Below are positions 15,725-25,237 of a DNA stretch of 54,113 nucleotides, in pieces (positions within the stretch are counted from its first letter, which is position 1; each line of letters opens with the position of its first letter). The DNA comes from an uncultured bacterium (lineage in GTDB: Bacteria > Verrucomicrobiota > Lentisphaeria > Victivallales > UBA1829): positions 1 through 54,113 of the forward strand of contig CACYHQ010000013.1 of NCBI GenBank assembly GCA_902774245.1, given 5' to 3'. The position numbers and the translations under genes were made by a program. A model generated the notes under the pieces. It saw only the letters and a list, made by a program, of their open reading frames with translations, was not told the origin of the DNA and ran no database searches.

Positions 15725-17635
15725 ATGAGCAAGATTCTCGGTATTGACCTCGGCACCACCAACAGCTGCATGGCCGTCATGGATGGCAACACATTCAAGA
15801 TCATCCCCAACGCGGAAGGCGCCAACACGACTCCGTCCGTCGTCGCTTTCACCAAGAACGGCGAGCGCCTCGTCGGCCAGACCGCGAAACGTCAGGCCGT
15901 GACGAACCCGAAAAACACCATCTTCTCCGTGAAGCGTTTCATGGGCCGCAAGTTCAACGAAGTGCAGGAAGAGATCTCCCGCGTACCGTATAAAGTGGTC
16001 GCGAACAACAACGGCGACGCCTGCATCGAGGCGAACGGCAAGACCTACACCCCGCCCGAGATCTCCGCGATGATCCTCCAGAAGCTCAAACAGGACGCGG
16101 AAGCGTACCTCGGCGAGAAGATCACGGAAGCCGTCATCACGGTCCCGGCCTACTTCAACGACACGCAGCGTCAGGCTACCAAGGACGCGGGCCGCATCGC
16201 CGGTCTCGACGTCAAGCGCATCATCAACGAGCCGACCGCGGCCGCTCTGGCCTATGGCATGGACAAGCAGAAATCCGATGAACGCATCGCTGTGTACGAC
16301 CTCGGCGGCGGCACGTTCGATATCTCCATCCTCGAGATCGGCGACGGCGTCTTCGAAGTGAAGGCCACCAACGGCGACACCCACCTGGGCGGCGACGACT
16401 TCGACAAGGTCGTCATGGACTGGATCGCCGACGAATTCCAGAAGGAAAACGGCGTCGACCTCCGCAAGGACCCGCAGGCGCTCCAGCGTCTGAAAGAGGC
16501 CGCCGAAAAGGCGAAGATCGAACTTTCCTCCAGCATGAGCTCCGACATCAACCTGCCGTTCATCAGCATGAACGCCGACGGTCCGGTGCACCTCCAGATG
16601 ACGCTTACCCGCGCCCAGCTCGAAAAGCTCACCGATCCGCTGCTCGAACGCTCCAAGATCCCGTGCAACAACTGCCTGAGTGACTCCGGCCTCAGCAATT
16701 CCCAGATCAACGAGGTCATCCTCGTCGGCGGCATGACCCGTATGCCCCGCGTCCAGGAAGTCGCCAAGCAGATCTTCAGCAAGGATCCGCACAAGGGCGT
16801 GAACCCGGACGAAGTCGTGGCGGCCGGCGCTGCCATCCAGGGCGGCGTGCTCAGCGGCAACGCCAGCCTCGGCGACGTGGTTCTGCTCGACGTTACCCCG
16901 CTGTCCCTCGGCATCGAGACCCTCGGCGGCGTCACCACCCGCCTGATCGAACGCAACACCACGATCCCGACCCGCAAGAGCCAGATATTCTCCACCGCCG
17001 CCGACAACCAGCCCTCCGTTGACATCCACGTGCTCCAGGGCGAACGCGACATGGCGAAGGACAACAAGACCATCGGCCGCTTCCGCCTGGACGGCATCGC
17101 TCCCGCGCCGCGCGGCGTTCCGCAGATCGAAGTCTCCTTTGACATCGACGCGAACGGCATCCTGAACGTGACCGCGAAGGATATGGGCACCGGCAAGGAA
17201 CAGAAGATCACGATCACCGCCAGCAGCGGACTCTCCGAACAGGATATCCAGCGCATGGTCAACGACGCCAAGGCGCACGAAGCCGAAGACAAGGCCGCCA
17301 AGGACAAGATCGAGGTCAAGAACCGCGCCGACTCCCTGGTCTACCAGACTGAAAAACAGCTGAAGGACCTCGGCGACAAGGTCCCGGCCAACGTCAAGCA
17401 GCCCGTCGAAGAGCTCATCGAAAAGCTCAAGAAGGACATTGAGCGCGACGACACCGACGCCATGAAGGCCGACTCCAAGGCCCTCGAAGACAAGCTCATG
17501 GAGATCGGGCAGGCCGTCTACCAGCAGCAACAGGCCGGCGGCGCCGCGGGCGCACAGCCCGGACCCGACGCCTCCGCGCAGGGCGGCAAGAAGAACGACG
17601 ACGGCGTGGTCGACGCCGAAGTCGTGGACGATTGA
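15725..17635 (+). CDS. dnaK: Molecular chaperone DnaK (Hsp70)
   Basis: A 636-residue Hsp70: ATPase domain with [43 protein letters not shown] and [13 protein letters not shown]; linker [18 protein letters not shown]; substrate-binding domain with [21 protein letters not shown] cut by [15 protein letters not shown]; helical lid; acidic tail ending DAEVVDD. It binds exposed hydrophobic segments of client proteins in an ATP cycle with DnaJ and GrpE, neither of which is nearby. AGGAAAGG precedes the start. groES and groEL follow on the same strand, forming a chaperone cluster. Confidence 0.97.
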   Translation: MSKILGIDLGTTNSCMAVMDGNTFKIIPNAEGANTTPSVVAFTKNGERLVGQTAKRQAVTNPKNTIFSVKRFMGRKFNEVQEEISRVPYKVVANNNGDACIEANGKTYTPPEISAMILQKLKQDAEAYLGEKITEAVITVPAYFNDTQRQATKDAGRIAGLDVKRIINEPTAAALAYGMDKQKSDERIAVYDLGGGTFDISILEIGDGVFEVKATNGDTHLGGDDFDKVVMDWIADEFQKENGVDLRKDPQALQRLKEAAEKAKIELSSSMSSDINLPFISMNADGPVHLQMTLTRAQLEKLTDPLLERSKIPCNNCLSDSGLSNSQINEVILVGGMTRMPRVQEVAKQIFSKDPHKGVNPDEVVAAGAAIQGGVLSGNASLGDVVLLDVTPLSLGIETLGGVTTRLIERNTTIPTRKSQIFSTAADNQPSVDIHVLQGERDMAKDNKTIGRFRLDGIAPAPRGVPQIEVSFDIDANGILNVTAKDMGTGKEQKITITASSGLSEQDIQRMVNDAKAHEAEDKAAKDKIEVKNRADSLVYQTEKQLKDLGDKVPANVKQPVEELIEKLKKDIERDDTDAMKADSKALEDKLMEIGQAVYQQQQAGGAAGAQPGPDASAQGGKKNDDGVVDAEVVDD

Positions 17636-17707
17636 GCCGAAGATCGAGATTGAAACACAGGTAAGACAATCCTGAATCAATAACCCATAACAACCAATAC
17701 TCAAGGG

Positions 17708-17740
17708 TGCCTCCGCGAACCTCAGCAAACAGCGGAGGCA
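17708..17740 (+). promoter_or_regulatory. Hairpin between dnaK and groES
   Basis: TGCCTCCGC (17708-17716) and GCGGAGGCA (17732-17740) are perfectly complementary with a 15-base spacer. No U-run follows, and the sequence is not CIRCE (TTAGCACTC-N9-GAGTGCTAA). It could be an mRNA processing or stability stem, or a DNA operator for groESL. The 136-base gap shows no standard promoter. Confidence 0.5.
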
Positions 17741-17771
17741 TCCGCACAACCAAACAAGGAGTCATGCAATC

Positions 17772-18071
17772 ATGGCAAAAACGCAGAAAATCCAGCCCCT
17801 GGGCGATCGCGTCCTCGTGGAACCCGTCGAAGAAGTCGAACAGATCAAGGGCGGCATCTACATCCCCGACACCGCGAAGGAAAAACCCATGTCCGCGAAG
17901 GTCATCGCGCTCGGTACCGGCAAGCTCAACGACGACGGCACCCGTTCCAAATTCGACGTCAAGGTCGGCGACATCGTCCTGACCAGCAAGTACGGCGGAA
18001 CCGAGATCAAGCTCAACGACAAAGAATACAAGATCCTCAGCTCCAGCGACATCCTCGCCATCGTCGGCTGA
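17772..18071 (+). CDS. groES: Co-chaperonin GroES
   Basis: A 99-residue Hsp10: [15 protein letters not shown], the mobile loop with [14 protein letters not shown] (IPDTA is the GroEL-contacting segment), [24 protein letters not shown] and [12 protein letters not shown]. Caps the GroEL ring during protein folding. AAGGAG lies upstream. Located 43 bases before groEL, in the usual order. Confidence 0.97.
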   Translation: MAKTQKIQPLGDRVLVEPVEEVEQIKGGIYIPDTAKEKPMSAKVIALGTGKLNDDGTRSKFDVKVGDIVLTSKYGGTEIKLNDKEYKILSSSDILAIVG

Positions 18072-18114
18072 CACCATCTGAACCTTAAACGATTTATACA
18101 GGAGATACCATATC

Positions 18115-19758
<1,644 letters not shown>

Positions 19759-19820
19759 TTCATCCGGCTGCCCGGGGTACTTCCCCCTCGGATTTCGCGC
19801 CTCGCGTTTGCGAAAATGTC

Positions 19821-19858
19821 GAACTCGTGCAAACGAGTTCACCGAGGAGCGAAGCGAC
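19821..19858 (+). repeat. Stem-loop repeat element, copy 1
   Basis: GAACTCGT-GCAA-ACGAGTTC (8-bp stem, GNRA-type loop) followed by ACCGAGGAGCGAAGCGACCC. The ACCGAGG box plus a following GCGAAGCG or similar pattern recurs at 19972-20042 and, inverted, at 23380-23420. These look like copies of an interspersed repeat (REP-like). Chromosomal distribution cannot be judged here. Confidence 0.5.
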
Positions 19859-19877
19859 CCAAAAAACGCAAAACATT

Positions 19878-19919
19878 GGCGGACGTCTGTTTCTTGGTTG
19901 GGCAGACGTCCGCCTTTTT
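19878..19919 (+). terminator. Rho-independent terminator after groEL
   Basis: GGCGGACGTCTG (19878-19889) and CAGACGTCCGCC (19903-19914) form a perfect 12-bp stem with a 13-base loop, followed by TTTTT. It is the strongest terminator in the window. Confidence 0.92.
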
Positions 19920-19971
19920 CGTGCCCCGATTTCAGCTCCTTGATTCTCGCGTTCCGCGTTAAACAAAAAGT

Positions 19972-20042
19972 TGTCGAGCGAAAGCGAGCTTACCGAGGCG
20001 GCGCAGCCGCCCCCAGCAACGCGGGGACGCAACGCGTCCTAC
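19972..20042 (+). repeat. Stem-loop repeat element, copy 2 (left flank of the restriction-modification gene)
   Basis: GTCGAGCGAAAGCGAGCTT followed by ACCGAGG, then GGCGGC-GCA-GCCGCC, CCCC..GGGG and GGACGC-AAC-GCGTCC stems. ACGCGTCCTAC at 20032-20042 recurs inverted as GTAGGACGCGT at 23507-23517 on the other side of the gene. The rest of the 453-base gap 19759-20211 holds repeat copy 1, the groEL terminator and the next promoter. Confidence 0.5.
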
Positions 20043-20124
20043 CACACAGCTCTTCCATAATCTGATTCGTCTTGATAGGACCAGCTTTGTACTGTTTTTT
20101 TTAATTTATTTATTCTTTGACCAA

Positions 20125-20152
20125 TTGAAAACCGTCTTTTTCATGCTATATT
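20125..20152 (+). promoter_or_regulatory. Promoter for the restriction-modification gene
   Basis: TTGAAA at 20125-20130, a 16-bp spacer and TATATT at 20147-20152, preceded by TGC. A T8 run lies upstream at 20095-20102. The start is expected near 20159, about 53 nt before the ATG. Confidence 0.7.
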
Positions 20153-20211
20153 ATCCATAATGTATGGTTATCCCCCCATTAATTCACGGCTAGAAAGGAG
20201 CTGTTCACGCC

Positions 20212-23200
20212 ATGAGTGAAGAACTTATTCAGAGAAATTTGGTAGCAGCCCCGGAACACATGGGGTCGTGGGACTATTACAACATAGGGTCAACAACATT
20301 AACGGCCCTTAAAGCAGCAAAGATTATTCCAAGCAAGGACTATACCAATTTTGAATCAAAAAAGCCTGATGCACTTCTTGTAAACAAACCAAACGTTATT
20401 GCTGCTATTGAATATAAGCAACCAAGCAAATTAAAAACAAAAAAGCAGATTGAGGAAGCGATTCAACAGGAAATAGGAACAGCACAGGCACTTAATGCAA
20501 AAATATATATCGTCACAGACGGAAAAAAATCTTTTTGGATTAATCCACTTACAGGCAATCGTATCAAGATGGATAGTGGAGAACCGGTATCAACTGTGTT
20601 TGATCAGCATTCCGATGAATGCATTAAATTGATAAGCAGGATTATTTCCTCAATAGGCAAAAATAACGATAAAATTCTTGCATCGACTGTTGTTGACCCA
20701 TTGCCTTTAGCGCAACAGGTATGGCAAGACCTATGGGCTGTGTCTGGGGCAACGCCTGAAAACTGTCTCTACACTTTTGTAGAAGTCTTTATTTTTAAAT
20801 ATCTAAGTGACTTGGGTGTATTGCCAGGCATGTATTCTTTTAGTAATTTGCTTGCGCAATATAAGAGCAATAGTACTAATGAAGTGCTGGAGTTTTATGC
20901 AAAAACTGTGCGTCCAAAAATTAAAGAACTCTTTCCTGGAAATCCAAAGGATAACACAACAATAATTAATGGGACGATTTTTGTTTCAAAAGATGATAAA
21001 GCGGTTGATGGATATGCTGTTGTTTTCCGAAAGATTTTAGAACGGTTTGAAAAATTTGGAACACTTGAAAACATTGATTATGATTTTAAGAGCAAGCTAT
21101 TCGAAACTTTTTTGAAAGAATCCATTAGCAAAAAGAATTGGGGACAGTTTTTTACTCCATTAAAAGTTGTACGATCAATTGTTGATATGGCTGATGTGCA
21201 CCCGGGCATGAGTATTTGTGACCCAGCTTGCGGCGTTGGAAAGTTTTTGCTTGAGCCAATACTGCATGACCTGAACCGCTATTTTAAAATTGAGAAAGGG
21301 AAATTGAACCCACAGATTACTCTTTCTGGTTTTGATAAGGGATTTGACAAAGATGAGCAAAAGACTATTATCCTTGCCAAGGCCAATATGCTCATATATC
21401 TTTCATCGCTCATTCGGGATAATCCCGGTCTAACTGCTGATTTTGCCAAGCTTTTTAACGAGACCTTCCTATTGCAAACGAACTCAATTTTAGGAACACT
21501 TGCACATCCGACAAAAAATGAATATGACCTGATTCTGACAAACCCGCCTTATGTCATGAGTGGCAGCAGCAATTTGAAAGATGAAATTGCTAAGCAAGAT
21601 GAATTAAAAAAATATTATTCCATAAGCGCAATGGGAATTGAAGGTTTGTTTATGGAATGGATTATTCGTGCGTTGAAACCTGGGGGAAAAGCTTTTATAG
21701 TTGTGCCGGATGGTATCATGAACCGTGGCAATGATAAACGGTTGCGAGATTTTATTCTTGAAGAATGTGAGATAGACGCAGTTATTTCTCTGCCAATCAA
21801 TACATTCTTTACTACGAACAAAAAGACATATATCCTTGCCATTACGAAGAAAGTTCCTGTAAAGCATGATGGCGTTGAGGTAAAAGAGAAACAAACGAGT
21901 CGTGTATTTACTTATCTTTGTTCCGAAATAGGTGAATCTCGCGATGTATATCGTTTCGATATTGAACAGAATGACCTTGCAAAAGCCGCAGGGCTGTATA
22001 ATATGTTTAAAGGCGCAAAATCAGTTTTTACAACAGAGGATAAACGTTGTAAAATCGTAGACATAGACATCTTTTATACAGGAGCGTATTGGTCTGTAGA
22101 ACGTTGGTGGACGAGGGAAGAACGTATTGATCTTGGTATTGAAGAAGAATCCGAATGCGTGACTCTTGAAGGTTTTGTAGAATTGGTAGATGACATAGCG
22201 GTTACATTAACGCAATATGAGGAACCAATTCGCGAATTGATAAAAAAAAAAGAGCATTCAAACATAACGATTACCTATAAGCCTTTGGCTGAGATTCTTG
22301 ATCCGATAAAAGGCAAAAGTAAATATACCAGGAAGTATGGAGAGACACATAAGGGTAGTTACCCGGTATACTCGGCTTCATCCTCAATACCTTTGACATT
22401 TCTTGATACTTTTGATTATGAGGGAGAGTATCTCAGTTGGTCAACAAACGGTTTTGCGGGAACTGTAAGAGTCCTTACAGGACGTTTTTCTATCAATGGA
22501 GATAGAGGACTGTTGATTCCCAAAACTGGCAACATAGATATACAGTATTTGCGGTATATTTTGGAACCAGCGTTTCGTCTGCTTGCAAAAGGACGTAAAG
22601 GTGACAACGGAGAGGATGAATTTACAAAACTCTCTTCCTCAATGATTAAAGATGTTCCAGTCCCTTTGCCTATTAATGCGGATGGGAGTATCTGTCTTGA
22701 AGAACAGCATAATATTGCATCTCGCTATGACTTTATTGAAAAGATGAAAGCAGAAATAGTAGAAAAAAAGGATAGGATACATACTATCGGAGTAGGACTA
22801 GATTATAGTGACTATTCGATGGTATATAAACCCATTTCTGACTTATTTACGATTGAGCGAGGAAGTGGCCGATACACAAAAACATATACAAGAAAGCATG
22901 TTGGAGAATATCCTTTGTTTTCTGGAAATACTTTTGGAGCGTTTGCCTATATTGACAGTTATGATTACGATATTCCATGTTTGTCATGGGCAATAGATGG
23001 ATTGGCTGGTTATATGATGGTTCATAAAGTCCCCTTTTCTGCAACAAATCATAGAGGTATTCTAATACCTAAAACAACAGATATAGATCTTGACTATATC
23101 AAATTTGTACTTGAACCTCGCTTTAGACAGGCAAAAAAGGGACGCACAGGGGATAATGGAGAAAATGAGTATACATCTTTGCCTCCATTTATGCTCAAAA

Positions 23201-23352
23201 ATATAGAAATTGGAATTCCTGTTGATGAATCAGGGAAAGTCAGTATAGATTTACAGAAAAAAATAGCAGAAGCCCATCTTGCCATAGAGCAATATCGTCA
23301 TGAAATTGAAGAAAAGCTAAATATGCTGTTAAGTCAAAAAATCGATTTTTGA
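20212..23352 (+). CDS. Single-polypeptide restriction-modification enzyme (type IIG/IIB-like) with two target-recognition domains
   Basis: A 1046-residue fusion. N-terminus: PD-(D/E)xK nuclease motif with PDALL (Asp53), Glu67-x-Lys69 in AIEYKQ. Middle: gamma-class N6-adenine methyltransferase with SAM motif DPACGVG (Asp337) and catalytic NPPY (Asn444). C-terminus: two HsdS-like target-recognition units, about 689-850 and 872-1030, alike in sequence (LSWSTNG...LLIPKTGNID...LEPAF...GDNGEDEF versus LSWAIDG...ILIPKTTDID...LEPRF...GDNGENEY), each followed by a helix. This layout fits enzymes such as AloI that read a split site. It should cut DNA lacking its own adenine methylation. The gene is clearly AT-rich against GC-rich neighbours and has a run of ten As at 22242-22251 just before the first recognition unit. 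AAAGGAG precedes the ATG. Transfer is very likely. Confidence 0.88.
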   Translation: MSEELIQRNLVAAPEHMGSWDYYNIGSTTLTALKAAKIIPSKDYTNFESKKPDALLVNKPNVIAAIEYKQPSKLKTKKQIEEAIQQEIGTAQALNAKIYIVTDGKKSFWINPLTGNRIKMDSGEPVSTVFDQHSDECIKLISRIISSIGKNNDKILASTVVDPLPLAQQVWQDLWAVSGATPENCLYTFVEVFIFKYLSDLGVLPGMYSFSNLLAQYKSNSTNEVLEFYAKTVRPKIKELFPGNPKDNTTIINGTIFVSKDDKAVDGYAVVFRKILERFEKFGTLENIDYDFKSKLFETFLKESISKKNWGQFFTPLKVVRSIVDMADVHPGMSICDPACGVGKFLLEPILHDLNRYFKIEKGKLNPQITLSGFDKGFDKDEQKTIILAKANMLIYLSSLIRDNPGLTADFAKLFNETFLLQTNSILGTLAHPTKNEYDLILTNPPYVMSGSSNLKDEIAKQDELKKYYSISAMGIEGLFMEWIIRALKPGGKAFIVVPDGIMNRGNDKRLRDFILEECEIDAVISLPINTFFTTNKKTYILAITKKVPVKHDGVEVKEKQTSRVFTYLCSEIGESRDVYRFDIEQNDLAKAAGLYNMFKGAKSVFTTEDKRCKIVDIDIFYTGAYWSVERWWTREERIDLGIEEESECVTLEGFVELVDDIAVTLTQYEEPIRELIKKKEHSNITITYKPLAEILDPIKGKSKYTRKYGETHKGSYPVYSASSSIPLTFLDTFDYEGEYLSWSTNGFAGTVRVLTGRFSINGDRGLLIPKTGNIDIQYLRYILEPAFRLLAKGRKGDNGEDEFTKLSSSMIKDVPVPLPINADGSICLEEQHNIASRYDFIEKMKAEIVEKKDRIHTIGVGLDYSDYSMVYKPISDLFTIERGSGRYTKTYTRKHVGEYPLFSGNTFGAFAYIDSYDYDIPCLSWAIDGLAGYMMVHKVPFSATNHRGILIPKTTDIDLDYIKFVLEPRFRQAKKGRTGDNGENEYTSLPPFMLKNIEIGIPVDESGKVSIDLQKKIAEAHLAIEQYRHEIEEKLNMLLSQKIDF
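22242..22251 (+). repeat. A10 homopolymer inside the restriction-modification gene
   Basis: Ten consecutive As encode the end of an Ile codon and three Lys codons at about residues 677-680, between the methyltransferase core and the first target-recognition unit. Slippage here would shift the frame and remove both recognition units. Confidence 0.9.
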
Positions 23353-23375
23353 ATCCTTTAGTTAAGGAGGCATTC

Positions 23376-23447
23376 ATGTCACGCTTCGCTGGGGGCTCGC
23401 ATTCGCGAGCCTCGGTGGCCTCTTGTGCTCGGCGACAGATTAACTGA
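23376..23447 (+). pseudogene. Short frame behind a perfect Shine-Dalgarno site (possible cut-off cistron)
   Basis: Fourteen bases after the restriction-modification stop, AAGGAGG stands six bases before an ATG that opens only 23 codons (MSRFAGGSHSRASVASCARR...) running through a GC-rich stem-loop repeat. The ribosome site fits an operon partner whose body has been replaced by the repeat; a chance or leader peptide is possible. No function is claimed. Confidence 0.3.
23380..23420 (-). repeat. Stem-loop repeat element, copy 3 (right flank)
   Basis: Read on the minus strand: CACCGAGG, then a GGCTCGC-GAAT-GCGAGCC stem and CCCAGCGAAGCG. It shares the ACCGAGG box and GCGAAGCG tail with copies 1 and 2 but points the other way, so the restriction-modification gene sits between oppositely oriented copies. 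Confidence 0.5.
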
Positions 23448-23476
23448 CCGCGAGACGCGGAAGGACAAGTCCTTCA

Positions 23477-23543
23477 CTGCGGTTGTGCTTGGCTCCGCTC
23501 AAGCACGTAGGACGCGTCCAGGGGACGAACCGCAGAGTTTTTT
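23477..23543 (+). terminator. Terminator downstream of the restriction-modification gene
   Basis: CTGCGGTT (23477-23484) pairs with AACCGCAG (23528-23535); between them GTGCTTG (23485-23491) pairs with CAAGCAC (23500-23506). TTTTTT follows at 23538-23543. A further stem, ATGAGGA/TCCTCAT, lies at 23549-23571, nested in CAGGGGAC/GTCCCCTG (23519-23580). The U-run supports termination of rightward transcripts. Confidence 0.6.
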
Positions 23544-23599
23544 ATTTGATGAGGAGACTTGTTTTCCTCATTGTCCCCTGTCATGCGCTGGGCGGGGAA

Positions 23600-24130
23600 T
23601 CAGAGTTCGCTTTCGCGGAGGATGCAGATGTCGGGGAGGTTGCGGTAGAGCTCGTCGGAGTCCATGCCGCAGCCGACGAGGTACTCCGCAGGCGCGCGGA
23701 ATCCGAACCAGTCGGGCTTCGCTTTTTTCATTTCGGGCGGAATGGCTTTGTCGAACAGAACGCAGGTGCGGCAGGAGGCGGCGCCGTCCGCCAGGATCAT
23801 TTTCCGGAGTTCGGCGAGCGTAAACCCGGTGTCGAGGATGTCGTCGATCAGGAGGACATGGCGGTCCTTCACGTCGAGTTTCAGGCGGCCGCGCATCGTG
23901 AGCTGTCCGGTCGAAGCATGGTGCACGTAGGAGCCGGCGGGGAGGGAATCCACGCGCACGGGCAGATCGACATGGCGCAGGAGGTCGGCGGCGAAGAAGA
24001 ACCCGCCGTTCATGATGATGATGGCGGTGAGTTCCTGCCCGGCGTAAGCGCGGGAGATGTCGGCGGCGAGTTCCTCGACGCGGCGGCGGATCGTCTGCGC
24101 GTCGTAAAGTGTGGTGAGGATAACGGGCAT
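23600..24130 (-). CDS. hpt: Hypoxanthine phosphoribosyltransferase
   Basis: A 176-residue type I phosphoribosyltransferase of normal length. It converts hypoxanthine or guanine plus PRPP to IMP or GMP (purine salvage). Visible motifs: IIIMNGGFFFAADLLRHVDLP (the PPi loop region), VDSLPAGSYVHH, and the PRPP-binding motif HVLLIDDILDTGFTL with the acidic pair DD; then KPDWFGFRAP and YLVGCGMDSDELYRNLPDI, the hpt C-terminal pattern. The start at ATG 24130 gives MPVILTTLYDA; longer frames run into rfaE2. Last gene of the leftward lon operon, eight bases after rfaE2. Confidence 0.92.
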   Translation of the reverse strand: MPVILTTLYDAQTIRRRVEELAADISRAYAGQELTAIIIMNGGFFFAADLLRHVDLPVRVDSLPAGSYVHHASTGQLTMRGRLKLDVKDRHVLLIDDILDTGFTLAELRKMILADGAASCRTCVLFDKAIPPEMKKAKPDWFGFRAPAEYLVGCGMDSDELYRNLPDICILRESEL

Positions 24131-24138
24131 CGGGGGGA

Positions 24139-24633
24139 TCAGGCTCCTTTTCCGGCGGCTTTTTTGAGGGTTCCCGTGGTGGAATAACCGGGGACGAACG
24201 GGATGAAGCGGATTTCGGACTTGGCGTCGAGCAGCGCGGCGCGTTCGGAGGGGTCGAGCGATTCGACCGTGTAGTCGCCGCCCTTCGCGTAGACGTCGGG
24301 CTTCAGCGCGGCGAGTTCGCGGTCGCAACGGGACGAACGGAAGACGACCACGCCGTCCACGAACTCCAGGCACGCCAGCAGAAACGCGCGGTCGGATTCC
24401 TGATTGACGGGGCGCGCGGGGCCCTTCAGCGCGCGGACGGATTCGTCGCTGTTGATGAGCACGAAGAGGGCGTCGGCGAGGGCGCGCGCCTGCATGAGGT
24501 ATTCGGCGTGGCCGCGGTGGAGCAGGTCGAAACAGCCGTTGGTGACCGCGAGCTTGCGGCCCTCGGCGGCGAGCTTTTTCCGGGCTTCGACGGCCTGTTC
24601 CAGCGTCATGACTTTGGTGTGTGGGTCGTTCAT
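24139..24633 (-). CDS. rfaE2: Stand-alone RfaE2-type cytidylyl/adenylyltransferase (ADP-heptose synthesis)
   Basis: A 164-residue nucleotidyltransferase with the HxGH-class motif TNGCFDLLHRGHAEYLMQAR, LFVLINSDESVRALKG, RPVNQESDRAFLLACLEFVD, PDVYAKGGDY and GYSTTGTLKK. This is the C-terminal half of HldE (RfaE), which activates heptose-1-phosphate for lipopolysaccharide inner core; here the kinase half is absent, as in organisms with separate rfaE1/rfaE2. ATG 24633 follows the TadE-like stop by one base; an upstream ATG at 24651 is an alternative. It fits a Gram-negative envelope with heptose. Confidence 0.85.
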   Translation of the reverse strand: MNDPHTKVMTLEQAVEARKKLAAEGRKLAVTNGCFDLLHRGHAEYLMQARALADALFVLINSDESVRALKGPARPVNQESDRAFLLACLEFVDGVVVFRSSRCDRELAALKPDVYAKGGDYTVESLDPSERAALLDAKSEIRFIPFVPGYSTTGTLKKAAGKGA

Positions 24634-24634
24634 A

Positions 24635-25237
24635 TCAGTCGGTTCTTTCATCGGAAAGGTCTTTGTGGGCGGGCATGTACACCTGCTCCTCAATCCGCAG
24701 ATTATTGACGCCGAAGAGCCATTTTACAGCATTTTCGAGCGAGCCGAGATTGTGGTCACGGAGCGAATCCGTCGTGTATGCATCGCCGGAGGCGAGTGTC
24801 GCGGCGTTCACGAACATGTTGGAGTCCTGGAGCAGGGCGAAGTCGCTGCGAAGCGTCGAGTCCGAGGAGGACGGCGGGTTGGTGAGCGCCACATGGCCGG
24901 TATTGTCGGCGAGCTGGCGTATGAACAGCGCCCCATCGCCCGCGGAACCGAGCACGGCGTGGTCGTCGGTCGTGAACGGGATCTCGTCCGCGCCGTAGTC
25001 CCAGTAGCGGATGCTGTCGCCGCTCTGCGAGGAAACGCCGCTCGAACTCTTCCGGTCGGCTTCTTCGCGGGCGCGGATGAGCATCGACACGCGGTCGGAA
25101 CTGAGCGCGGCGACGAGCAGGAACCCGACGAACGCGGCCAGGATCGCGACGAGCGAGACCGCCAGCTCGGCGAAAGCCTGACCGGATTCGCCGCGCCGCA
25201 GTCCGTTCCGTATGATCCTGACCGTGCGGAAGTTCAT
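24635..25237 (-). CDS. TadE-like pilus/pseudopilus membrane protein
   Basis: A 200-residue protein with an N-terminal basic segment followed by GESGQAFAELAVSLVAILAAF, the prepilin-like TadE pattern (G-x5-E then a hydrophobic helix, about residues 17-45). The remainder is polar and predicted to lie outside the membrane, with SSSGVSSQSGDS and an unrelated body. TadE/F proteins are minor pseudopilins of tight-adherence systems; no other tad gene is present nearby, so a different envelope role is possible. Its ATG overlaps the previous stop (ATGA), indicating translational coupling with the LolA-like gene. Confidence 0.7.
   Translation of the reverse strand: MNFRTVRIIRNGLRRGESGQAFAELAVSLVAILAAFVGFLLVAALSSDRVSMLIRAREEADRKSSSGVSSQSGDSIRYWDYGADEIPFTTDDHAVLGSAGDGALFIRQLADNTGHVALTNPPSSSDSTLRSDFALLQDSNMFVNAATLASGDAYTTDSLRDHNLGSLENAVKWLFGVNNLRIEEQVYMPAHKDLSDERTD

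Noticed and set aside
19759..20211. tRNA gene or attachment site next to the restriction-modification gene
   Set aside because: No cloverleaf or CCA-ended tRNA could be traced, and no integrase gene is present.
24131..24373. N-terminal extension of hpt
   Set aside because: It overlaps rfaE2 and is Arg-rich antisense-like sequence; the family start matches ATG 24130.
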